From NCBI GenBank assembly GCA_041653875.1, contig JBAZEM010000016.1:1-64000 (forward strand): 64,000 bases of DNA. The letters are read 5' to 3'. The stretch is from VSJD01 sp041653875 (GTDB lineage Bacteria > Verrucomicrobiota > Kiritimatiellia > JAAZAB01). Shown here piece by piece: positions 35,974-42,542 of the stretch; within the stretch, counting starts at the first letter, position 1; every line of letters begins with the position of its first letter. The position numbers were made by a program, and so were the translations under genes. A model generated the notes under the pieces. That model ran no database searches. It was not told where the DNA came from and saw only the letters and a list, made by a program, of their open reading frames with translations.

Positions 35974-36990
35974 ATGCCCGATTCCCAGACAGCGCAGATT
36001 CACACCCCGGCCGCGACACCGGATTTCGGCGGCTTGTTGCCGGATACGGTCATCGATGCCGTCGAAGGGGCTTTGGGCGGGCGCTGCGCCAACCTCTGCC
36101 GCCCGTTGAACAGCTACATCAATCGCGTGTATGAAATCGGCCTCGCCGAAGGGGGCTATGTCATCGCCAAGTTTTACCGGCCGGGCCGCTGGAGCCGCGC
36201 GGCGCTCCAGGACGAACTCGATTTTCTGCGGGAACTGGAGGAGGCGGAGGTGCCCGTGGTGGCGCCGCTGGCCGATCGGAACGGCGCGCGTCTGCATTCC
36301 CTGGCGGGGATCTGGTTTGCGCTCTTTCCCAAAAAAGGCGGGCGGCCTCTGGAAGAACCCGATGCCGGCGCGTGGACCCAGCTGGGCCGGTTGATTGCGC
36401 GCATGCATGCGGTCGGCGCCGGCCGGATGCCGCAGGACCGCATCCGGCTTCATCCGCGCTCCTCCATGCTCGGGCATCTGCGTTACATTTTGGATTCCGG
36501 CACGGTGGCGGCGCAGTACCGGGACGCTTATGAGCGCGCCGGGCTGGGTATCATCGACCTGATTGCGCCGCTTTTCGAGGATGTGGCGACATTGCGTCTG
36601 CACGCCGACTGCCATCGCGGCAACATCCTGCATCGGCCGGGCGAAGGCTATCACCTCCTGGATTTCGACGATATGGCCGTCGGCCCGGCGGTGCAGGACC
36701 TGTGGCTGATCCTGCCGGACCGGCTTTCCCGCGCGCGGGCCGAATTGGACCTCCTGCTGGGGGGGTATGAAACCTTTCTGGCGTTTCCCCGCGCGACCCT
36801 GCGGCTCATCGAGCCCCTGCGCGCCATGCGGTTCATCCATTACACCGCCTGGTGCGCGCGGCAGAAGGCCGATGGCGGTTTCGCGCGTCTGGCGCCAAAC
36901 TGGGGCGCCGCGCCGTTCTGGCGCCAGACCCTGGCCGACCTGGAAACGCAGCGCCAGGAAATTCTCGATGCCCTTGAATCGGATATGTAA
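35974..36990 (+). CDS. SrkA-like stress-response kinase (YihE family)
   Basis: A 338-residue aminoglycoside-phosphotransferase-fold protein. LNSYINRVYEIGLAEGGYVIAKFYRPGRWSR is the P-loop-like start of SrkA/YihE. The catalytic loop is LHADCHRGNIL (H210, D212, N217) and the metal site is LLDFDDMAVGP (D230, D232). SrkA is a Ser/Thr protein kinase that protects from oxidative and envelope stress. Start ATG 35974 gives the usual length. The frame opens at 35881 but those residues are not conserved. Confidence 0.9.
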   Translation: MPDSQTAQIHTPAATPDFGGLLPDTVIDAVEGALGGRCANLCRPLNSYINRVYEIGLAEGGYVIAKFYRPGRWSRAALQDELDFLRELEEAEVPVVAPLADRNGARLHSLAGIWFALFPKKGGRPLEEPDAGAWTQLGRLIARMHAVGAGRMPQDRIRLHPRSSMLGHLRYILDSGTVAAQYRDAYERAGLGIIDLIAPLFEDVATLRLHADCHRGNILHRPGEGYHLLDFDDMAVGPAVQDLWLILPDRLSRARAELDLLLGGYETFLAFPRATLRLIEPLRAMRFIHYTAWCARQKADGGFARLAPNWGAAPFWRQTLADLETQRQEILDALESDM

Positions 36991-37016
36991 TCCGGAAACA
37001 GTCGCTAAACGATAAG

Positions 37017-37045
37017 TTAAGGCGGGCAAGAGTCCCGCAACCCAA
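37017..37045. repeat. TTAAGGCGGGC...CCCGCAACCC hairpin
   Basis: TTAAGGCGGGCAAGAGTCCC then GCAACCCAAG, relative of 34543-34570. A second hairpin GGCGGGCATGGCGCCCGC follows, so the same order (hairpin, hairpin, ACACG palindrome, gene) is found before both genes. Confidence 0.65.
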
Positions 37046-37079
37046 GAGAGGGCGGGCATGGCGCCCGCTACGGACAGTG

Positions 37080-37105
37080 ACACGCAAAAACGTGTATCTT
37101 TACGG
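37080..37105. promoter_or_regulatory. ACACG-N6-CGTGT palindrome upstream of the cupin gene
   Basis: Same 26-bp string as at 34653-34678, 38 bp before the cupin start codon. Confidence 0.5.
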
Positions 37106-37142
37106 AAAAGGGGCTATTATTTTGCCAAAGGAGGCCTGTGTT

Positions 37143-37643
37143 ATGGGTGCAACGACCAAAAAGCTATTGACCGCCCAGTTGATCCGGGAACTGGGCCGGA
37201 AAGCGGCGGCGGTCCCGCGCCGGCGCACCAACCATAATTTTCACGAGAGCCCGGATGACCCCATTCAGCGGCTGGTTATCGTTATGCAAAAGGGAACCTA
37301 TATCCGGCCGCATCGGCACGCGGCGGAAAACAAGTGGGAGTTCGCCGTCGCCCTGCAAGGCCGTATGCAGGTCATCCTGCTGAATGACGACGGGATCGTG
37401 ATGGAACGGGTCGATCTGGCGCCCGGCGGCCGGAATATCGGGTTGGAAATTCCGTCCGAAGCCTGGCACACCTGGCTGGCGCTGGACGAGGATGCCGCGT
37501 TTTTCGAGTGTAAGCGCGGCCCATACCATCCCGAGAAGACCACTACGTTCGCCCCCTGGTCGCCGCCCGAGGGCGATTCGCGGGTCGCGGAGTATAGTCA
37601 ATGGCTGGCATGCGCCAAGGTTGGCGAAAAATTCCTACATTGA
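37143..37643 (+). CDS. WbuC-like cupin protein
   Basis: A 166-residue cupin. RRRTNHNFHESPDDPIQRLV with IRPHRHAAENKWEFAVALQG (metal-binding histidines) and a later SEAWHTWLAL match the WbuC family. These proteins are often encoded near O-antigen genes and are of unknown activity. Start ATG 37143 follows AAAGGAGG, a strong ribosome site; the upstream frame from 37077 runs through the palindrome and is not used. No O-antigen cluster is adjacent. Confidence 0.85.
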   Translation: MGATTKKLLTAQLIRELGRKAAAVPRRRTNHNFHESPDDPIQRLVIVMQKGTYIRPHRHAAENKWEFAVALQGRMQVILLNDDGIVMERVDLAPGGRNIGLEIPSEAWHTWLALDEDAAFFECKRGPYHPEKTTTFAPWSPPEGDSRVAEYSQWLACAKVGEKFLH

Positions 37644-37647
37644 ATTA

Positions 37648-37754
37648 GGCCTTCGGCGGCTATGCCGTTCTCACGAACGGCCACTACACCAAACTGGTGT
37701 AGCTGCGGTTCGACAGAACCGCTGTATCGCCGAAACCGGCCGCCTGCGGTTGGC
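37648..37754. repeat. Cluster of short palindromes
   Basis: GCCGTTCTCACGAACGGC, CTACACCAAACTGGTGTAG and GCGGTTCGACAGAACCGC lie in a row between convergent genes, like those at 6190-6270. They could serve as a bidirectional termination region, but there are no T-runs. Confidence 0.6.
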
Positions 37755-39722
37755 CTACACGCGGATGGGAACGATCAGGAAGGGGATGCCCTGGCGGAAT
37801 ATCTGGCGCTGTAAGGCGAAGACCATAAAGTTATGCAGGAGGCGGGTCAGCCAGGATTCTTTTGGGAACACCAATTGCCCGCCAAAGAACACGGCTTGCG
37901 GGAAACGCTGCGCAATGTTGGCGGCCAGTTCGCCCGCCGTCTCGATGGTATCCGTCCCGATGTCGGTGACAACCTCGGCATAGAACCCTTGCCGGCGCAT
38001 GTGCTCGGCGTATTGGTCCCCCCCGTTTTTGATATGCAGGCGCAAGTTCTCGATCTCCCCGGCGCCTTTGAAGTTGCCGGCATCCACAACACCGACTTGC
38101 ATGAAAACGAAGTTGTGGAAGACATTCGGAAACATGCGCCTGATATGCAGAAGCGTGTGCACTCCCAGTCCGTTGAATCCGTTGACCAGCACGACGGCCG
38201 TCTTGAAAGCGGGATCGCAGGCCGGTTGCGCCGCCTCCGGGCAGTAAGGCAGGCGCGCGGTCTCGTTGGCGAATTCACGGGCCAAATCGTCCAGCCGCGC
38301 GAGCCGGCGCACGGTGTAGCGATAGTGACGATGGATGAGAAAGGCCGCGCCGACGAGCAGGCCGGTTGCCAGGAGCGTCACCCAGCCGCCTTCCAGAAAC
38401 TTCGTCGCGCTTAAGGTGACGAGAATAAAGCTGGTGAGGCAGAAGCCGACGCTGTTGACGGTTATTTTGCGCTTCCATTTTGGCGCCGTGGCGCGGTGCG
38501 ACCACCAGTGCCGGACCATGCCGAGCTGGGAAAGCGAAAAGGTGATGAACACGTTGATGCTGTAAAGCACCACCAGGAGCGCCACCGAACCGTGCGACAC
38601 CAGCAGAACGATAAGCGCCGCGCCGGCCATCAACAGCACGCCGTTTTGCGCGACGAAACGATCGCTTAAATTGGCGAAGCGCGAGGGAAACCAACGGTCG
38701 AGCGCCATGTTGGCCAAGACGCGCGGTCCGTCGATGAATCCCGCCTGCGAGGCGATGAACAGCAGGGCCATGGCCGCGAGCATCGCCGCGGTCACGAAAG
38801 TCCCGCTCAGAGCGCCCGACCAGCCTGCCGTGATGTTCCGGAGCAAAGTCGCATTCAGGGTTTGCCCGGCCTGGGGCTGAATGTGAAAGAGCACGTAGGT
38901 CAGCATGAGTCCGCCGACGGTCAGGGCGAGCGATATGCCCATGTAAACCATGGTGCGCTTGCCGGTGGCGACCCGCGGCTCGCGCAATACGGGCAATCCG
39001 TTGCTCACCGCTTCGATGCCCGTGTAGGTGCCCGCGCCCACGCTGTAAGAACGCACCAGCAACAGGAACAGGCCGAACCAGCCCAACTGGGCGTGGGCCG
39101 CATGCAGGTCGCCGGCGGTGTTGGCCGCGACAGCCGGCAAATCTTCGAGATGGGTCGCCACGCCGTAAACGATGGCAAAAGCGTGCGTCGCCAGGAACAC
39201 GAAAAACACCGGCGCAAAAAGCAGCACCGATTCTTTCACGCCGCGCAGGTTAAGCAGGGCAAGCAGGGTTGTGCCCGCCAGCGCGCACGACAGTTTCCAC
39301 GGTTGCCAGGCCAGCGGCAGGACGGAGAACAAGGCGTCCGTGCCGCTGGCAATCGAAATCGCAATGGTCAGCACATAATCCACCAGCAAGGCGCAGCCGG
39401 AGAGGACGCCTAACGACGGCGAAAGCAGTTTGCTGGCGACAAGGTAGCCGCCGCCCCCGCCGGGGAACAGTTCGATGATTTGCGAGTAGCTCGCGCAAAC
39501 GATCGTAATTGTCACCACCGTCGCCAGGCCGACGAACAGCGCCAGCACCGAGTGGGCGCCGAGCGCCTTGAAAGCCTCTTCCGGCCCATAGCATGACGAA
39601 GACAAACCGTCGGCCCCGAGCCCGACCCAGGCCAGGAGGGCGATGAGCGAAACATGCCTGAAAAGCCTGCTATCCGAGATGTTCAGGGCTTTCCCGATGA
39701 CAAGGTTTTTGAGCCATTGCAT
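37755..39722 (-). CDS. APC-superfamily permease with C-terminal soluble domain
   Basis: A 655-residue membrane protein of the amino acid/polyamine/organocation superfamily: about 12 hydrophobic helices in residues ~25-490. WVGLGADGLSSSCYGPEEAF and LFPGGGGGYLVASKLLSP are typical of helix 1 and 2 loops. A ~150-residue cytosolic domain follows (VVLVNGFNGLGVHTLLHIRR, GTDTIETAGELAANIAQRFP). The start is ATG 39722 (MQWLKNLVIGKALN); a frame to 39800 adds an unlikely 26 residues. Substrate (amino acid or K+) unknown. Confidence 0.85.
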   Translation of the reverse strand: MQWLKNLVIGKALNISDSRLFRHVSLIALLAWVGLGADGLSSSCYGPEEAFKALGAHSVLALFVGLATVVTITIVCASYSQIIELFPGGGGGYLVASKLLSPSLGVLSGCALLVDYVLTIAISIASGTDALFSVLPLAWQPWKLSCALAGTTLLALLNLRGVKESVLLFAPVFFVFLATHAFAIVYGVATHLEDLPAVAANTAGDLHAAHAQLGWFGLFLLLVRSYSVGAGTYTGIEAVSNGLPVLREPRVATGKRTMVYMGISLALTVGGLMLTYVLFHIQPQAGQTLNATLLRNITAGWSGALSGTFVTAAMLAAMALLFIASQAGFIDGPRVLANMALDRWFPSRFANLSDRFVAQNGVLLMAGAALIVLLVSHGSVALLVVLYSINVFITFSLSQLGMVRHWWSHRATAPKWKRKITVNSVGFCLTSFILVTLSATKFLEGGWVTLLATGLLVGAAFLIHRHYRYTVRRLARLDDLAREFANETARLPYCPEAAQPACDPAFKTAVVLVNGFNGLGVHTLLHIRRMFPNVFHNFVFMQVGVVDAGNFKGAGEIENLRLHIKNGGDQYAEHMRRQGFYAEVVTDIGTDTIETAGELAANIAQRFPQAVFFGGQLVFPKESWLTRLLHNFMVFALQRQIFRQGIPFLIVPIRV

Positions 39723-39817
39723 AACGCACAACCTTCGAAAATCCGCTCGCGGCGGACAACCGGGCGGAGCATTCCTTAATGTATAGTAGTTACTAATCAA
39801 GGACTGCTGATAATTAC

Positions 39818-40010
39818 AAGGTATTCAGGAGTCAGAATTCAGAATGGCATGCGAATACGCCTCCAGCAACTGTTTCCGAGTGAGGAAACGTTCACGCCAA
39901 ACGATAAACAGCAATCACGAACCGGTGGGCCTTCTGCCAAACCACCAAATCTTCGAATGTCTTCGCTGGGGCTCTCATTCTGACTCCTGAATCCTGACTA
40001 CCCGAGTAGT
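39818..40010. repeat. Diverged GTAAC/heptad-type element (copy 4)
   Basis: The left side has TTCAGGAGTCAGAATTCAGA and the right side ATTCTGACTCCTGAATCCTG then ACTACCCGAG. They are inverted to each other as in copies 1 and 2, with an unrelated middle. The GTAAC termini and a target duplication are not recognisable. Confidence 0.55.
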
Positions 40011-40262
40011 AGTGATCTTTCGCTCTATCGCTACGGGGTGTTCGCGGGCGCCGCTATGCGGGCCTGGAGGATTGCCCTTCCAATCGCCGACGAGGTTAGC
40101 TGGCGGGCTCGGCTTTAGAAGTAGCCTTGGCGACGGTAGTTATATCCGGCGCCTTTCGCCCCATCCTCAAGATGTCCCGAGGAAATCGGGTCCTCCGTAT
40201 CCGCCCTTGGAAATAAGGCCGGATTTAGGCTGCAACGCGAATATGAGCATAACGGCAGATGC
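40011..40262. other. Unexplained stretch replacing the 5' end of the M48 gene
   Basis: No gene or known RNA recognised. It is rich in short hairpins (GATTGCCCTTCCAATC; CCCGAGGAAATCGGG). On the minus strand a frame ends GRKAPDITTVAKATSKAEPA-stop, which could be a gene end, but its start is not convincing. It lies where the N-terminal codons of the following peptidase would be expected. Confidence 0.35.
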
Positions 40263-40817
40263 TTGTCAAGAAGGTGCGGACGAAGTAGAGTTTGCACATG
40301 CCAGCCCGTATTGGCATATTCGACGCCGGGCGGCAAGGTGGGCGTTTATACCGGCATCCTGCGAATCACGCAGGATGAAGCCGGCCTGGCCGCGGTGATC
40401 GGCCATGAGGTTTCGCACGCCGTGGCACACCACGGCGCCGAGCGATTGTCCCAGGGGATGCTGGCCCAATATGGCGGCGAAATTGTCGGACAGGTCATCA
40501 AGACCAATTCCGAAATCACGCGGAGCTTGATCCTTCAAGCCTATGGCCTGACCAGCGCCGTGGGCGTGCTGCTGCCTTACTCCCGCTTGCAGGAATCGGA
40601 AGCCGACCGTCTGGGCCTGATTTACATGGCCCGCGCGGGTTACGATCCGCGCCAGGCCATCGAGTTCTGGAAGCGCATGGCCGCCTATAGCAACCAGCAT
40701 GGCGGTCAGCCGCTTCAATTCCTCGGCACCCATCCGCTGGACGATACGCGCATCAAGCAATTGGAAACCGAACTGCCCCAAGCTTTGGCGGAATACCAGA
40801 AGACGACCGCCCATTGA
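40263..40817 (+). CDS. M48-family metallopeptidase, 5'-truncated
   Basis: A 184-residue frame. From TPGGKVGVYTGILRITQDEA onward it matches periplasmic M48 peptidases (LoiP/YcaL type): zinc site HEVSH (H48, E49, H52) and third ligand in ESEADRLGLIYMARAGYDP, then HPLDDTRIKQLE. Family members have ~80-100 more N-terminal residues with a lipoprotein signal. Here the first ~20 residues are unrelated, so the gene has lost its 5' end and signal peptide. It is probably non-functional or mislocalised. Confidence 0.75.
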   Translation: MSRRCGRSRVCTCQPVLAYSTPGGKVGVYTGILRITQDEAGLAAVIGHEVSHAVAHHGAERLSQGMLAQYGGEIVGQVIKTNSEITRSLILQAYGLTSAVGVLLPYSRLQESEADRLGLIYMARAGYDPRQAIEFWKRMAAYSNQHGGQPLQFLGTHPLDDTRIKQLETELPQALAEYQKTTAH

Positions 40818-41252
40818 TCGTGTTATGGCCCGCCGGTTGCCGCGCCCTCTTTGTTGATACTCAAATTTTTCTGCATTATCAAAGATATTTTGTCGTTTAG
40901 CGTCTAATATGGTAAAGAATGCTTATGACAATATCCGTAACGTCTATCGTCAGCGGCGAGCCGTTTATTGTTAATTTTCAAAATAGCCGTCAATAAAACA
41001 AAACCGGATATTATGCCAAGTGAAATGCGGCTTGATAGCGGTCATAGTCGGCATGCACTGCTTTGAACTCTTGGGCGCTTCCGTGTTTGCTCCCGGCCGC
41101 CGCGCTCGAAGTTCACCCGCCTTCGGTGGGCCGCGTTCACCACGTTGGCCTTGCGCAGAAAGCAAACGCTTCGGCAGAACCGGTTCTGCCGCCCACGCTG
41201 AAGACTCCGACCGGCACTCGTCCACAAGAATGCAAGCGATTTCGATCGTCGT
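40818..41252. other. Gene-free stretch with perfect 20-bp palindrome
   Basis: No convincing gene. CGGCAGAACCGGTTCTGCCG at 41172-41191 is a perfect palindrome. Smaller inverted pieces such as CACCCGCCTTCGGTGGGCCG lie around 41115. The AT-rich part at 40850-40990 may hold a promoter, but no gene follows it on the plus strand. Confidence 0.5.
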
Positions 41253-41654
41253 TTACGCGGGACGAGAGGTGGGTTGTTTTCCCGTCATCAGGTGCTGCAG
41301 GAGCGCTTGGAAGCGCTGGTCCTGCCGGATGGAGGCCAGGTCCGCGTCCTGCCGGATCCAGCCATAGTCGCTGTATCCCAGATCCACCGCGCGCGCCAGG
41401 GCGGACAAGGCTTCGTTGGGATTGGCGGTCAGGGCATAACTGCAGGCCAGGTTATACCAAACCAACGGTTCACGAGGACACAGACGGCTAAGATCCAGGT
41501 CCGCTTTCAGGCCTTCGGCGTAGCGGCCGACCTGCGTGTACAAATCGCTCAGGATTTTCAGCACTTCCACGTCCTGCGGACAGCGGCGCGCGAGCGATTC
41601 CAGGAACGCCGTTTCCTTGCGCAGCGCGGCGCCAATCTTACGGTTTGTTTTCAT
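41253..41654 (-). CDS. Small TPR protein
   Basis: A 133-residue protein from ATG 41654 (MKTNRKIGAALRKETAFLES). It has two to three tetratricopeptide-like helices pairs: VLKILSDLYTQVGRYAEGLK, LVWYNLACSYALTANPNEAL, then LGYSDYGWIRQDADLASIRQ, the usual C-terminal pattern of TPR_12-like proteins. No signal peptide. A protein-interaction role is likely; the partner is unknown. A frame to 41723 adds non-conserved residues. Confidence 0.8.
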   Translation of the reverse strand: MKTNRKIGAALRKETAFLESLARRCPQDVEVLKILSDLYTQVGRYAEGLKADLDLSRLCPREPLVWYNLACSYALTANPNEALSALARAVDLGYSDYGWIRQDADLASIRQDQRFQALLQHLMTGKQPTSRPA

Positions 41655-41841
41655 AGGCCCACCGATTGCAAACTCTGGTGCGCCGTCTGCCGGCGCGGCC
41701 AACGCCCTGTAATTCAAGCACATCCAGTCCGGCTGTCAATGGAAAATGAGGGCGGTAAAAAAGATTGCAAATAAAACAACCGGGATTATAATACTTTTTG
41801 TTGATATAAAACGCGTCTGATTCAGCCTTCCATAGGGCGCT

Positions 41842-41989
41842 ACAGACTGTAGGTAAAATCGCGGAAAAACGAAAACTTTACCAATGTTTCGCAAACTTTA
41901 GTTCCGGTTTCCAATGTGTTTTATTGATTCCGACCTACAGCCTGCGGCCTAAACGGCTACAATCTCGGCGTCCTTATGGGACGCCAGTG
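41842..41989. repeat. ~150-bp leader repeat, copy 2
   Basis: Alike to 1141-1290 over its length, ending GGCGTCCTTATGGGACGCC. It lies 33 bp before the start of the CBM48 gene, as copy 1 lies before the ankyrin gene. Confidence 0.65.
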
Positions 41990-42022
41990 AAACTAATTTG
42001 CAAATCAAAAAGGAGGATATCC

Positions 42023-42313
42023 ATGAGAAAAGCCATGAAAACCGCCCTTGCCGCCAAACGCGTGACCTTCCAGGTCACGGCCAGTCCGAAGAGCACGGTG
42101 TCGCTCGCGGGCACTTTCAACCAGTGGGATGTCAAACGGCATCCGATGAAAGATACCCGCGGCACGGGCACTTACACGATCACCCTGATGCTCCCCAAGG
42201 GGGAACATGAGTATAAGTTCGTAATCAACGGGAACTGGGTCGTCGATCCCGAATGCCCCAACTGGGTCCGCAATACCTGCGGAACGCTTAACAGCGTCCT
42301 CAAGGTGGAATAG
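42023..42313 (+). CDS. Stand-alone CBM48 (glycogen-binding) mini-protein
   Basis: A 96-residue protein consisting of little more than one AMPK/isoamylase-type CBM48 domain: VTFQVTASPKSTVSLAGTFN, then QWDVKRHPM, YTITLMLPKGEHEYKFVING and WVVDPECPNW. Such domains bind alpha-glucan. Start ATG 42023 follows AAGGAGG, a strong ribosome site; the open frame to 41924 runs into the leader repeat. It sits directly upstream of glgP and glgA, so it probably binds glycogen and may recruit or regulate these enzymes. Confidence 0.9.
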   Translation: MRKAMKTALAAKRVTFQVTASPKSTVSLAGTFNQWDVKRHPMKDTRGTGTYTITLMLPKGEHEYKFVINGNWVVDPECPNWVRNTCGTLNSVLKVE

Positions 42314-42542
42314 ATTAGCAAGGTTCAGCGGTTCAACGGTTGTCAGGCTATGCCGGCGTGTTCCACCGACCATGTTACGCCGGAGCGCTACGCTCAGGCG
42401 AGAGCGGCCTCGCGACCAGGCTCCGCCGAAACGCTTCGCCCAGGCGAACCGATTTTTACGGTAAATTTCCCAACCGTGAACCGTTGAACCATTCCCGTGT
42501 TTTGTTCTTGAACCACGGGCCGGAAGAGTGTTTGATCGCGGT
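42314..42542. repeat. Repeat field upstream of glgP
   Basis: It holds GTTCAGCGGTTCAACGGTTG words, then GCCGGCGTGTTCCACC, CGGAGCGCTACGCTCAGGCG and CCAGGCTCCGCCGAAACGCT followed by TCGCCCAGGCG. The last piece is the inverse of a segment inside glgP (44430-44460). CCGTGAACCGTTGAACCATT words follow up to the glgP start. Confidence 0.6.

Noticed and set aside
40011..40262. SRP RNA, tmRNA or RNase P RNA
   Set aside because: None of the diagnostic conserved strings (GGAAGCAGCC-like loop, tmRNA ends, GAGGAAAGTCC) is present on either strand.
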